Origin: Paucihalobacter ruber
GTDB lineage: Bacteria > Bacteroidota > Bacteroidia > Flavobacteriales > Flavobacteriaceae
Direction: 5' to 3'
Assembly (NCBI RefSeq): GCF_006494535.1
Contig: NZ_VHIQ01000002.1
Span: 124,001 to 188,000 of the forward strand
Length of the DNA stretch: 64,000 bases
A program made the position numbers and the translations under genes. The notes beneath the pieces were generated by a model. That model ran no database searches. It saw only the letters and a program-made list of their open reading frames with translations, and was not told the origin of the DNA. Shown in pieces: positions 8,954 through 18,460 of the stretch (its first letter is position 1; every line of letters begins with the position of its first letter).

Positions 8954-9916
8954 TTATTTATTTTGATGCTTTTTTTGATTATACACAGGTAGCAGTAAAA
9001 GCGACATGCCTCCAATAACAATAATCATAACAGTTTGCGATGCCCACATGATCCATCCAAATGCTCTGCTGGGATCTTCGGGTAGATTAAAAAGTGTAAA
9101 CCCTATAACTACGGCTTCAGGGAAAGAACCAATACCCGCATTGGTGGCGGCTATACTAAAACTGGCCAGAATAAATCCTACCAACAATGCGGCAAACGGA
9201 ATGTGTTCCAGCCCTGGTATGGCCAGTGTTGTAACGTAAAACATGGTAACATACATCACCCATATAAAAATGGTGTGTGCCAGAAAAAGCCATTTGTTTT
9301 TCATTTTAAAAATACTCAAGGCGCCTTCTAAAATTCCCTTTAAAAAATTTTTAATTCTTATGGTGAAGTTTGATTTATATTTTCCAATGAATATTAGAAA
9401 TGCCACAAATGCTAAAACCAGAATTAAACCAATCGCCAAGCTTTGTAAGCTAAACTTATCTAGGAAAAAATTTGCTATAAATTCAAATTGCAAAACCATG
9501 GCAACACCAATGATAATAAACAACATCATCATGTCTGCAATGCGCTCTGAAACAATGGTTCCAAAACCCTTATCGAAGGGTACATTTTCGTAATTTGATA
9601 AAATAGTGGCTCTGGCTATTTCACCGGCTCTGGGTATGGTGTAATTGATAAGATAAGCCGAATATACCGCCATGAAGCTATTGGCTAATTTTGGTTTAAA
9701 CCCCAAAGGTTCTGCCATGTATAGCCACCGGTAAGCGCGCGAAAAATGACTTAATAAACCGCATAACAAGCCTATAAAAATCCACTTAACATCAGCATTT
9801 TGAGCGTAATCCCACAAAGTGGTCAGCGACATTTTAGAGAAAGAATAAGCTATTAAAAAAACTCCCAATAAAATTGGGAGTGCTATTTTTAATATTTTTC
9901 TTATTGAAATATTCAA
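8954..9916 (-). CDS. YbhN/LPG-synthase-TM family integral membrane protein
   Basis: 320 residues with about eight hydrophobic spans and the family's polar NYTIPRAGEIARA block at about 90-102. The family (UPF0104, lysylphosphatidylglycerol synthase transmembrane region) includes lipid flippases and glycolipid export proteins. No cytosolic synthase domain is present, so it would be flippase-like only. It starts 4 bp after panD ends, which makes a panC-panD-flippase transcript likely. Codons 12-19 fall in a perfect 9-bp hairpin followed by a T run (9850-9881), unusual inside a coding region. The substrate is unknown. Confidence 0.85.
   Translation of the reverse strand: MNISIRKILKIALPILLGVFLIAYSFSKMSLTTLWDYAQNADVKWIFIGLLCGLLSHFSRAYRWLYMAEPLGFKPKLANSFMAVYSAYLINYTIPRAGEIARATILSNYENVPFDKGFGTIVSERIADMMMLFIIIGVAMVLQFEFIANFFLDKFSLQSLAIGLILVLAFVAFLIFIGKYKSNFTIRIKNFLKGILEGALSIFKMKNKWLFLAHTIFIWVMYVTMFYVTTLAIPGLEHIPFAALLVGFILASFSIAATNAGIGSFPEAVVIGFTLFNLPEDPSRAFGWIMWASQTVMIIVIGGMSLLLLPVYNQKKHQNK
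9850..9881 (-). terminator. Intrinsic-terminator-like hairpin inside the flippase gene
   Basis: On the minus strand, ACTCCCAAT and ATTGGGAGT form a perfect 9-bp stem with a 3-nt loop, followed at once by a run of seven T. It lies 35-55 bases into the flippase coding sequence, so it could truncate panC-panD transcripts before most of the flippase is transcribed. Confidence 0.5.
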
Positions 9917-9920
9917 ATGT

Positions 9921-10271
9921 TTATCTTAATAAGTTAGTTGCTTCGTCAGGAAATACCAAAGCCGGTTTAAAGGTTTTAGCTTCTTCAATATCCATAAAGG
10001 CGTAGGTGATTAAAATCAGCGTGTCCCCAACAGCTACCTTTCTGGCTGCGGCCCCATTTAAGGTGATTTCGCCACTGCCTCTGTTTCCGGGAATAACATA
10101 GGTTTCAAGTCTTTCGCCATTGTCGTTATTAACAACCTGTATTTTTTCACCTTGAATAATATTGGCAGCATCCATTAAGTCTTCGTCAATGGTAATACTA
10201 CCTATGTAGTTAAGGTCTGCACCTGTAACTTTTATTCTGTGTATTTTAGATTTTACTACTTGAACTAGCAT
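9921..10271 (-). CDS. panD: Aspartate 1-decarboxylase
   Basis: Makes beta-alanine from L-aspartate for pantothenate synthesis. The proenzyme self-cleaves at Gly24-Ser25 (YIGSITID) to give the pyruvoyl cofactor on the new Ser N-terminus. The ETYVIPG and NGAAARKV blocks, which line the active site and hold the conserved Asn, are visible. At 116 residues it is full length. It lies 13 bp after panC on the same strand, so the two precursors that meet in pantothenate are made from one transcript. Confidence 0.97.
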   Translation of the reverse strand: MLVQVVKSKIHRIKVTGADLNYIGSITIDEDLMDAANIIQGEKIQVVNNDNGERLETYVIPGNRGSGEITLNGAAARKVAVGDTLILITYAFMDIEEAKTFKPALVFPDEATNLLR

Positions 10272-10284
10272 GTTGCAAAGATAA

Positions 10285-11136
10285 TTAATTTAGTGCTATG
10301 TTATCAATTAACCTAATGTCTCCGGCAAAAGCCGCGACAAAGGCTCTATACTTTTTAAATTTTTGTTTTCTCATTACGGGTTTTAAAGTTGATTGATCTG
10401 CAATAGCAAAGTATTCTAACTCTAAAAATTTATTTTTCTTAAATTCGTTGACAACCCAATTGGTCACTTCACTTGCACTTTTTGTGCCAAACTTTTTTTT
10501 AGCAGCTTTGAGTGTTTTATAAATAAACGGGGCTGCTTCCCTGTGTGCAGGTGTTAATCTTTGGTTTCTTGAACTCATAGCCAAACCGTCGCTTTCTCTT
10601 AAAATTGAGCACGGAATAATTTCTATTGGCTGACCGGTAATTTCAACCAACTTTTTGATGATTTGCAGTTGCTGATAGTCTTTTTCACCAAAATAGGCCT
10701 TATTAGGTTTTACAATATCGAATAAATTTTCAACAATAGTGGCTACACCCTGAAAATGTCCGGGTCTAAATTTACCTTCCATTTCATGCTCAATATATCC
10801 TAAATTATACTGTTTTGAAACGATCCCCTGAGGATATACGTCTTTAACCGGCGGCGCATAAACAACAATGTTATCAGGTGTTAAGGTGTTCAGCGCTTTT
10901 AAGTCAGATTCTAAAGTTCTGGGATATTTGATTAAATCTTCGCTATTATTAAATTGTGTTGGATTAACAAAGATGGTGACAACTACTACATGGTTGTCTA
11001 ACAATGCCTGCTTAACTAAAGCCAAATGACCACTGTGAAGTGCACCCATAGTGGGCACCAAACCTATTGTTTTAGCTGACTTTCTGAAATCTAATAAATA
11101 AGCTTCCAGATTCTTTTTTAATTCAAAAACTTTCAA
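10285..11136 (-). CDS. panC: Pantothenate synthetase
   Basis: ATP-dependent ligase that joins pantoate and beta-alanine. The [10 protein letters not shown] block (HSGH at 34-37) is the nucleotidyltransferase HIGH motif. The [16 protein letters not shown] and [10 protein letters not shown] blocks, the last carrying the KMSKS-equivalent, are all present. The 283-residue length is normal. The gene is first in the panC-panD-flippase series and is read from a promoter at about 11160-11167, divergent from the glycogen-synthase-like gene. Confidence 0.97.
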   Translation of the reverse strand: MKVFELKKNLEAYLLDFRKSAKTIGLVPTMGALHSGHLALVKQALLDNHVVVVTIFVNPTQFNNSEDLIKYPRTLESDLKALNTLTPDNIVVYAPPVKDVYPQGIVSKQYNLGYIEHEMEGKFRPGHFQGVATIVENLFDIVKPNKAYFGEKDYQQLQIIKKLVEITGQPIEIIPCSILRESDGLAMSSRNQRLTPAHREAAPFIYKTLKAAKKKFGTKSASEVTNWVVNEFKKNKFLELEYFAIADQSTLKPVMRKQKFKKYRAFVAAFAGDIRLIDNIALN

Positions 11137-11159
11137 AACCCAAATAGTTTAAAGGGCTG

Positions 11160-11167
11160 CAAATCTA
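11160..11167 (-). promoter_or_regulatory. Putative -7 box for panC
   Basis: TAGATTTG on the minus strand matches TAnnTTTG and would start transcription about 17 bases before the panC ATG. I see no clear -33 TTTG. Confidence 0.5.
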
Positions 11168-11198
11168 ATATTTTAATGCCACACTGCATAAAATTTTG

Positions 11199-11206
11199 TA
11201 CTTTTG
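11199..11206 (+). promoter_or_regulatory. Putative -7 box for the glycogen-synthase-like operon
   Basis: TACTTTTG, followed by C, matches TAnnTTTG. It lies about 38 bases before the ATG at 11245, giving a leader of roughly 30 nt. With the panC box on the other strand it forms a compact divergent promoter region. Confidence 0.5.
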
Positions 11207-11244
11207 CATGTTTTTTGATTTGAATTTGTAAATACAAAACCCAT

Positions 11245-12054
11245 ATGAAGGATAAGAGGATATTATATGTATCTTCTGAAGTGGTACCTTACTTACCGGA
11301 GACCGAAATTTCATCAATGTCATTTGAAGCTCCAAAAATGGTAAATAAGCAAAACGGACAGATACGTATTTTTATGCCAAGATTTGGTAACATTAATGAA
11401 AGAAGGCATCAGCTGCATGAAGTAATTAGATTGTCGGGGATCAACTTAGTGATAAATGATTTAGACATGCCGCTTATTATTAAAGTTGCTTCTATCCCAA
11501 AAGAAAGAATACAGGTATATTTTATAGATAACGAAGACTATTTTAAAAGAAAAGCAACCCTTACCGATGAAGATGGATCTTTGTTTCCCGACAACGACGA
11601 ACGCGCCATATTTTTTGCAAAGGGTGTTATTGAAACTGTAAAGAAATTAAACTGGGCACCCGATATTATTCATGTAAACGGATGGCTTTCGGCCCTATTG
11701 CCGCTTTATCTAAAGTTTTATTTTAAAGATGAGCCTTTATTTAACGAAAGTAAAATTGTTACCTCTGTATACAATCAAAACTTTGAAGGAACGTTAAATA
11801 AGTCTATGATTGATAAAGTTAAATTTGACAATATCCCGCAAGATACTGTTGCTGTGCTGGCTGAGCCAAATTTTGTGAATATTATGAAATTGGCTGTAGA
11901 TCATTCAGATGCAATTATTCAAGGTTCAGAAGAACTACCTCAAGAATTATTAAATTACATGAAAGCCTCAAAAAAACCCTTAATGGATTATTATTCTTTA
12001 GAAGAATTTAGCGAGCCCTTAACCGAATTTTACAAAACAAAAGTACTAGCTTAA
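11245..12054 (+). CDS. Truncated glycogen/starch synthase-like protein (GT5 N-domain only)
   Basis: The 269 residues match only the N-terminal Rossmann domain of glycogen synthase (GT5), including ILYVSSEVVPY at 6-16, IRIFMPRFG, and PDIIHVNGWLSALLP, which equals the DIIHxHDW region. The ADP-glucose-binding KTGGL loop is replaced by PETEISSMSFEAP, and the whole C-terminal GT-B domain that carries the nucleotide-sugar site is absent. It is therefore unlikely to be a working synthase, although databases often label such proteins that way. It is 8 bp from the DUF4270 gene and heads a three-gene cluster ending in glmS. A sugar-binding or regulatory role linked to amino-sugar supply is conjecture. 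Confidence 0.8.
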   Translation: MKDKRILYVSSEVVPYLPETEISSMSFEAPKMVNKQNGQIRIFMPRFGNINERRHQLHEVIRLSGINLVINDLDMPLIIKVASIPKERIQVYFIDNEDYFKRKATLTDEDGSLFPDNDERAIFFAKGVIETVKKLNWAPDIIHVNGWLSALLPLYLKFYFKDEPLFNESKIVTSVYNQNFEGTLNKSMIDKVKFDNIPQDTVAVLAEPNFVNIMKLAVDHSDAIIQGSEELPQELLNYMKASKKPLMDYYSLEEFSEPLTEFYKTKVLA

Positions 12055-12062
12055 TCTCCCCA

Positions 12063-13676
12063 ATGAAGTTCAATAAAAATTTTTCAATACATTTATTTGT
12101 ATTATCCGTTATCTTATTAATGGCTTTAGGTTGTGAAAAAGAGTTTATTAGTTTAGACTCTGATGTGGTTAATAATAATGTAGCCACCAATTTCAACAAC
12201 AATAGTCAGCGTTTTAATGTTAAAGCCTATACCAAAAAATTAGACCCCGTTCAAACCAGTAATCTGCCAATTTATGCGTTGGGAGTTTATAATGACCCAG
12301 TTTACGGAAAAACCACTTCAAGTATTTTAACTCAATTAATATCTTCGGTTGCGGTTAACCCCAGTTTTGGGACAGATCCTGTTTTAGATTCGGTTGTTAT
12401 TACCATTCCGTATTTTAGCAGAAGTATTGGAATTACTCAAAATAATGCTGTTGAGTACGAATTAGATTCGGTTTTTGGCAGCAACCCATTTAAACTAAGT
12501 ATTTTCGAAAGCAACTTCTTCCTAAGAGATTTTGACCCCAACGAAGGACTCAATGCGAGACAAAACTATTTTTCAAATGGCAGCACTTCATTGTCTGAAA
12601 ACATTAGTCAATCTGACCTTGAATACAATTTACTAAAAGTTATTGACACCATTGTCCCTGACCGAAATTTAATAGTGTTAACTGATGAAGAAGGCGAAGT
12701 ACGCGAAACTCTTACACCCGCCATTAGAATAGTAATGACCGCTGAAGATGAACTTAATTTTTGGAAAACTAAAATTTTTGATAAAGAAGGTCAAACAGAA
12801 CTCAGTAACCGCAGCAATTTTGTAAATTATTTTAGGGGCCTCTATTTTAAGGCCGAACCCATAAGCAACTCAGGAAATTATGCCTTATTGAATTTAAACC
12901 AGGTAAATGCGAATGTCACACTGTTTTATAACAGAGAACCTTTTATTGAAGGTAATGACCGTGATAACGCTACTTTTAGTTTAAATTTTAATGGCAATAG
13001 AGTTAATTTAATCGAAAGCACACCTTTGTTCCCAATTCCCGATGGTAATCCAAGTACCGGCGACCAGCGGCTATTTTTACAAGGTACGCAAGGTTCTATA
13101 GCAATACTCGAGCTATTTGAACGTGACGAAAACGGCAACTCCCAGCTTTTGGACCAGCTGCGAGAAACCTTTAAAGATCAAGTTAGTGGTGAAAGAAAAC
13201 GATTAATAAACGAAGCTAATTTAGTAGTTCATGTTGATGCTATCGGTAGTTCCAGTTTAGCTCAGCCGCAAAGGTTATACCTATACGATTTAAATAATAA
13301 GAGAACACTTTTAGATTATTTTTTAGATACTAATAATAATACTTTTCCTGAAGTTTCTATTCTAAATCACTTAGGACCACTTGAAAAAGATCCTAATGCG
13401 TCAAATGGAGGTAAATACAAGTTTAAAATTACACAACATATCAATAATATATTGTTTAATGATTCAACAAATGTGCGATTAGGTTTAGCCGTTTCGGGTA
13501 ATGTAAATCTGGAAACAGGTAATCAATACGCTGTATTAACAAATGACGTAACAGTGAAAAATGCTCCGGTGAGTACCATAATTACGCCCAGAAGTACGGT
13601 ACTCCATGGTAGCCAATCGCCAGTATCAGAAAAACGTTTATATTTGGAAATATTTTATACTGAACCTGAAAACTAA
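12063..13676 (+). CDS. DUF4270 lipoprotein
   Basis: The signal peptide ends in a lipobox ALGC with C24, so the mature protein should be an N-terminally acylated lipoprotein. The remaining 510 residues match the flavobacterial DUF4270 family as I recall it, for example the KLDPVQTSNLPIYALGVYND block and a C-terminal LYLEIFYTEP. The function is not established. It lies between the glycogen-synthase-like gene and glmS with gaps of 8 and 6 bp, an arrangement I recall from related genomes. Co-transcription with glmS hints at a tie to envelope sugar metabolism, but nothing in the sequence proves it. Confidence 0.85.
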   Translation: MKFNKNFSIHLFVLSVILLMALGCEKEFISLDSDVVNNNVATNFNNNSQRFNVKAYTKKLDPVQTSNLPIYALGVYNDPVYGKTTSSILTQLISSVAVNPSFGTDPVLDSVVITIPYFSRSIGITQNNAVEYELDSVFGSNPFKLSIFESNFFLRDFDPNEGLNARQNYFSNGSTSLSENISQSDLEYNLLKVIDTIVPDRNLIVLTDEEGEVRETLTPAIRIVMTAEDELNFWKTKIFDKEGQTELSNRSNFVNYFRGLYFKAEPISNSGNYALLNLNQVNANVTLFYNREPFIEGNDRDNATFSLNFNGNRVNLIESTPLFPIPDGNPSTGDQRLFLQGTQGSIAILELFERDENGNSQLLDQLRETFKDQVSGERKRLINEANLVVHVDAIGSSSLAQPQRLYLYDLNNKRTLLDYFLDTNNNTFPEVSILNHLGPLEKDPNASNGGKYKFKITQHINNILFNDSTNVRLGLAVSGNVNLETGNQYAVLTNDVTVKNAPVSTIITPRSTVLHGSQSPVSEKRLYLEIFYTEPEN

Positions 13677-13682
13677 ATATTT

Positions 13683-15530
13683 ATGTGTGGAATTGTAGGT
13701 TATCTTGGATTTCGTGATGCGTATCCGGTTTTAATAAAAGGATTAAAAAGATTAGAATACCGAGGCTATGACAGCGCCGGCGTTGCAATATTTGACGGAA
13801 CTGATATTCAACTTTCTAAAACAAAAGGAAAAGTTTCAGACCTAGAGGCACGCGCCAATATTGAAATCAAAAATAACGGCACCATGGGTTTGGGCCATAC
13901 ACGTTGGGCAACTCATGGTGTACCAAACGATGTAAACTCTCATCCACATTATTCAAATTCAGGTAATTTAATAATGATTCATAATGGTATTATTGAAAAC
14001 TACCAGTCGTTAAAAAAAGAATTAATCAAAAGAGGTTATACTTTCAAATCAGATACAGACACCGAAGTTTTAGTTAACCTTATTGAAGATATACAAATCA
14101 AAGAAAAACATAAACTTGGCAAAGCTGTTCAAATAGCACTTAACCAGGTGGTTGGCGCTTATGCTATAGCTGTTTTTGACAAAACCAAACCCAATGAAAT
14201 TGTAGTTGCCAAATTGGGAAGCCCTCTGGCCATTGGTGTTGGAGAAAATGAATTTTTTATAGCCAGTGATGCCTCTCCGTTTATAGAATACACCAAAAAT
14301 GCCATTTATCTTGAAGACGAGGAAATGGCCATCATTAGACGCGAAAAAGGTATCAAGGTTAGAAAAATAGTAGACGATTCCTTGATAGATCCTTACATTC
14401 AAGAACTTCAACTCAATCTAGAGCAAATTGAAAAAGGTGGCTTTGAGCACTTTATGCTAAAGGAAATTTATGAGCAACCCGAAGCCATTCTCGACACTTT
14501 TAGAGGAAGACTAAAAGCAGACGAAGCCATCATAAAAATGGCCGGTGTTGAAGACAATATGAAACGATTTCTCAATGCCGACAGAATCATTGTTGTAGCA
14601 TGCGGAACTTCCTGGCATGCAGGATTGGTTTCAGAATATATTTTTGAAGATTTAGCCAGAATTCCTGTTGAGGTTGAATACGCCTCTGAGTTTAGATACC
14701 GCAACCCGGTTATTACAGATAAAGATATTGTAATTGCAATATCGCAGTCTGGTGAAACAGCCGATACACTGGCAGCCATAAAACTGGCCAAAAGTAAAGG
14801 TGCATTCGTGTTTGGTGTTTGCAATGTTGTGGGATCATCGATAGCCAGAGAAACTCACACCGGTGCCTATACACATGCCGGACCCGAGATTGGTGTGGCG
14901 TCAACAAAAGCATTTACCACACAAATTACCGTGTTAACATTAATGGCGTTAAGACTGGCCAGAGCCAAAGGAACCATCACCAGTTCAGAATTTAGACATC
15001 ATCTAATAGAATTGGAACTTATTCCTGATAAAGTTAGAGAAGTATTAGAATCTAACGAGTATATCAAAGAAATTGCCGCTTCGTATAAAGACTCTAAAAA
15101 TTTCCTTTATTTAGGTCGTGGTTACAATTTTCCTGTAGCTTTAGAAGGTGCGTTAAAACTAAAAGAAATCTCTTACATTCATGCAGAAGGCTATCCTGCC
15201 GCCGAAATGAAACACGGCCCTATTGCGCTGATTGATGAATTTATGCCGGTAGTTGTTATTGCTACAAATAAAGGTCACTACGATAAAATAGTTAGTAACA
15301 TCCAAGAAATTAAATCAAGAAACGGTAAAATCATAGCTGTAGTTACCAAAGGTGATGTGGATGTTAGAAATATTGCTGACCATGTAATTGAAGTTCCCGA
15401 AACTATGGAAGCACTAACCCCCATGTTAACTACAATTCCGCTTCAACTATTGTCCTATCACATTGCGGTTATGCTTGGGAAAAATGTTGATCAACCCCGA
15501 AATTTGGCAAAGGCCGTTACCGTAGAATGA
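13683..15530 (+). CDS. glmS: Glutamine-fructose-6-phosphate aminotransferase (isomerizing)
   Basis: Makes glucosamine-6-phosphate from fructose-6-phosphate and glutamine, the entry into UDP-GlcNAc, peptidoglycan and LPS. The MCGIVGYLG start exposes C2 as the Ntn glutaminase nucleophile after Met removal, and GHTRWATHG is the glutamine-site block. Two SIS sugar-isomerase domains follow (about 290-420 and 460-590), with ACGTSWHAG and ISQSGETADT. The C-terminus AKAVTVE carries the isomerase lysine. At 615 residues it is full length. It has no glmS-ribozyme leader, because only 6 bp separate it from the DUF4270 gene. Confidence 0.98.
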   Translation: MCGIVGYLGFRDAYPVLIKGLKRLEYRGYDSAGVAIFDGTDIQLSKTKGKVSDLEARANIEIKNNGTMGLGHTRWATHGVPNDVNSHPHYSNSGNLIMIHNGIIENYQSLKKELIKRGYTFKSDTDTEVLVNLIEDIQIKEKHKLGKAVQIALNQVVGAYAIAVFDKTKPNEIVVAKLGSPLAIGVGENEFFIASDASPFIEYTKNAIYLEDEEMAIIRREKGIKVRKIVDDSLIDPYIQELQLNLEQIEKGGFEHFMLKEIYEQPEAILDTFRGRLKADEAIIKMAGVEDNMKRFLNADRIIVVACGTSWHAGLVSEYIFEDLARIPVEVEYASEFRYRNPVITDKDIVIAISQSGETADTLAAIKLAKSKGAFVFGVCNVVGSSIARETHTGAYTHAGPEIGVASTKAFTTQITVLTLMALRLARAKGTITSSEFRHHLIELELIPDKVREVLESNEYIKEIAASYKDSKNFLYLGRGYNFPVALEGALKLKEISYIHAEGYPAAEMKHGPIALIDEFMPVVVIATNKGHYDKIVSNIQEIKSRNGKIIAVVTKGDVDVRNIADHVIEVPETMEALTPMLTTIPLQLLSYHIAVMLGKNVDQPRNLAKAVTVE

Positions 15531-15680
15531 TATTATTTTATTGAATTTTATTGTTAGATTCTAAAATTTTGAATCTCAAAATGGCGATTTCTTAATTTTA
15601 GTATATAATTTTTATACTTTTAACAATGTGTTAATAGATTATTATTATATTGCTAACGTTTAATTAACATTCCCTAATTT

Positions 15681-18455
15681 ATGAACACGAAAACAATTGT
15701 AAAGCTTTTTGCATTACTTGTTGCTACCGTTTCGTATGGTCAAACCACTGTAAAAGGTACTGTTACCGATAATAGCGGGCAACCCATACCAGGCGCTAAC
15801 ATAGTAGTAGCAGGCACAACAACCGGTGCCATTTCAGATTTTGATGGAAACTTCATTTTGAATTACGCTCAAGATCCTCCTTTTTTGGTAGAGGTAACCA
15901 GTGTAGGATTTCAACCTGCCAGGCAAGAAGTGACTCAAAAAAACCAAATCTTAAATTTTATTTTAGTAGAAGGAACCGAGTTAGATGAAGTTGTAATTTC
16001 TGCCTCCAGAACACCTGAAAGAATTTTTGAATCTCCGGTAACTGTTGAAAGATTTGGTATCAAAGAAATCAAGAACACCGCTTCATCCGACTTCTATGAT
16101 GGTCTTGAAAATTTAAAAGGCGTTGACATTAACACCAACAGTTTAACTTTTAAATCCATCAATACAAGAGGTTTCGCCACCTTTGCCAACACCAGATTTA
16201 TGCAATTGGTAGATGGTATGGACAACGCTGCTCCGGCACTTAACTTTCCGCTAGGGAACTTGTTGGGTATGACAGAAACCGATGTACAAAGTGTAGAAAT
16301 ACTGCCTGGTGCAGCTTCTGCGCTGTACGGTGCTAACGCATTTAACGGTATTTTGTTTATGCAAAGTAAAAACCCCTTTGATTTTGGCGGTATCAGCGCC
16401 TACATCAAACAGGGTATAACCTCGCAAGAAGCAGCCGGAGATAACTCTTATACCGACTTTGGTATTAGAATGGCGCACAAATTTAGCGAGCATTTTGCCG
16501 CCAAAGTTAACTTTGGATGGCTTAAAGGAACCGATTGGCATGCCACCAGTGAAGAAGATAAATTGAACCGAGGTTTAACTAGGTCTGACCCTAATTATGA
16601 CGGTATAAATATTTACGGTGATGACTTTGGTGTAAACATAAGAGCGGCTTCTGGTGGACTTGGTGTTATTCCCGATGTAGAGGTTAGCAGAACTGGATAC
16701 GCTGAACAAGATCTAACCAACTATAATGCCGAGAGTATTAAGGCAGACTGGGGTTTGTATTTTAGACCTTGGGCTAATGATTTCGAAATTCAATACGTAG
16801 GTAAAGTAGGTTCTGGTAATACCATTTACCAGGGTGCCAACCGCTATAACATAGCCGGTTTCTTCCTTCAACAACACAAGATTGAAGTTAAAAATAACAA
16901 CTTCTTTGTTCGCGCTTATCTAAACGAGGACAAAGCAGGAGATTCATACGATATGGTATTTACCGGTATCAACATTAACCGCCAGTGGAAACCAGACCAA
17001 CAATGGTTTGGCGAATACATTCAAACCTTTGCAGCAGCTACCTTTGGCGGTGCTACCGAAACTCAGGCACATGCAGCGGCAAGAGCACAAGCCGATACAG
17101 GCAGATTAATACCTGGTACTCCGGAGTTCCAGGCTGCTTTTAATCAGGTTACTAACGATCCTGATTTATTAACCGGGTCTAAATTTCAAGACAATTCTAA
17201 GTTTTATCACGTAGACTATAATTACAATTTTAGCCACCTGATTGACTTTGCCGAAATTCAAGTTGGTGGATCATTTAGAGAATACGTGCTTAACTCATTT
17301 GGAACCATATATACCGACAATGATGGACCAATTGACTATTCAGAATTGGGGGTGTATACGCAAATTCAAAAGCGATTAGACCTAAGTGATAATGTTGCGC
17401 TAAAACTTACCGGTTCTATTCGTTATGACAAATCAGAGCTATTTGATGGCTTCTTCTCTCCTCGACTTTCGGCTGGTTTCACCATCAACGACAACCATAA
17501 CATTAGAGCGTCTTTCCAAACAGGTTTCAGAAACCCAACAACCCAGGATTTATTTATTGGGTTGGATGTAGGTCGAGCCATTCTTGTGGGTGGTGCTAGT
17601 AACAATCCTGAAAGAGATATTAGAAACTACGATTTAAGTCCGGCAGGTACCGCCATTACAGGTCAGTCTAATATTGCTTTTAGTGGATTAGGCGCTTATA
17701 CCAATTCATTTTTTCTCTCTTCTGTACAAGCCTTTGGAGCTTCGACAAATCCGGCCGACTTAGAAGTTGCCAATTCAAATTTTGTGAAACCGGAACAAGT
17801 AACTTCGTTTGAAGTTGGTTATCGTGGTAAGTTAGATAATATAATCGTTGACGCTTCTGCTTACTACAACCAGTATCAGGACTTCTTAGCAAATGAAACA
17901 GTAATTGCACCATTCTATGGCGACGTTGCTTTAACGCAAACATTACCTAATGGTACACCTTTGGCCATAGCTGCAATAGCAAACAGAGATTTTCAAGCTT
18001 TTCAAACCTATACCAATTCTGACGCTGAGGTTAAATCATACGGAGCCGCTGTTGGTGTTAGTACAAAAATCTTCAAAAACTACGATTTAGGTGTTAATTA
18101 TACCTACGCCAAATTAGATTTCGATAGAGAAAATAATCCGGACTTCCGTACAAGTTTTAACACACCAGAGCATAGAGTAAAAGCTAGTTTTGGCAATACA
18201 GATTTGTTTAAAAACTTCGGATTTAATGTGGCCTGGAGATGGAGTGATGCTTTCTTCTGGGAAGCGTCATTTGGTGATGGCGATGTCCCTGCGTTCCATG
18301 TAATAGATGCGCAGGTAAATTACAGAATTCCTTCGCTAAAATCGACTATAAAGGTTGGTGCCACTAACCTGTTACAAGATGAGTACTTCACCGCTTTTGG
18401 TACCGGTTTTATAGGTTCTCAATACTATGTTTCATTAACCATTAACAACTTATAA
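15681..18455 (+). CDS. TonB-dependent outer-membrane receptor with carboxypeptidase-like N-domain
   Basis: The 924-residue protein has a signal peptide (1-20), a CarboxypepD_reg-like domain at about 21-105 (TVKGTVTDNSGQPIPGAN, DFDGNF), a TonB-box-like DEVVISASR at about 107-115, a plug to about 230, then a beta-barrel ending in SLTINNL. Such receptors import large or scarce ligands using TonB energy. The gene is 5 bp from an SGNH-type lipoprotein gene, so the two likely form one uptake unit. It has no SusD-like partner. The substrate is unknown; an acylated compound released by the SGNH protein is a guess. Confidence 0.92.
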   Translation: MNTKTIVKLFALLVATVSYGQTTVKGTVTDNSGQPIPGANIVVAGTTTGAISDFDGNFILNYAQDPPFLVEVTSVGFQPARQEVTQKNQILNFILVEGTELDEVVISASRTPERIFESPVTVERFGIKEIKNTASSDFYDGLENLKGVDINTNSLTFKSINTRGFATFANTRFMQLVDGMDNAAPALNFPLGNLLGMTETDVQSVEILPGAASALYGANAFNGILFMQSKNPFDFGGISAYIKQGITSQEAAGDNSYTDFGIRMAHKFSEHFAAKVNFGWLKGTDWHATSEEDKLNRGLTRSDPNYDGINIYGDDFGVNIRAASGGLGVIPDVEVSRTGYAEQDLTNYNAESIKADWGLYFRPWANDFEIQYVGKVGSGNTIYQGANRYNIAGFFLQQHKIEVKNNNFFVRAYLNEDKAGDSYDMVFTGININRQWKPDQQWFGEYIQTFAAATFGGATETQAHAAARAQADTGRLIPGTPEFQAAFNQVTNDPDLLTGSKFQDNSKFYHVDYNYNFSHLIDFAEIQVGGSFREYVLNSFGTIYTDNDGPIDYSELGVYTQIQKRLDLSDNVALKLTGSIRYDKSELFDGFFSPRLSAGFTINDNHNIRASFQTGFRNPTTQDLFIGLDVGRAILVGGASNNPERDIRNYDLSPAGTAITGQSNIAFSGLGAYTNSFFLSSVQAFGASTNPADLEVANSNFVKPEQVTSFEVGYRGKLDNIIVDASAYYNQYQDFLANETVIAPFYGDVALTQTLPNGTPLAIAAIANRDFQAFQTYTNSDAEVKSYGAAVGVSTKIFKNYDLGVNYTYAKLDFDRENNPDFRTSFNTPEHRVKASFGNTDLFKNFGFNVAWRWSDAFFWEASFGDGDVPAFHVIDAQVNYRIPSLKSTIKVGATNLLQDEYFTAFGTGFIGSQYYVSLTINNL

Positions 18456-18460
18456 AAAAA

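Noticed and set aside
13677-13682. glmS ribozyme upstream of glmS
   Set aside because: Only 6 bp separate glmS from the preceding gene, so there is no room for the ribozyme.
14070-14411. Antisense frame inside glmS
   Set aside because: Shadow of a highly conserved gene; no signal, promoter or domain.
15531-15680. Short AGATTC/GAATCT inverted repeat after glmS as a terminator
   Set aside because: Six-base AT-rich stem with no T run directly after it; too weak to claim.
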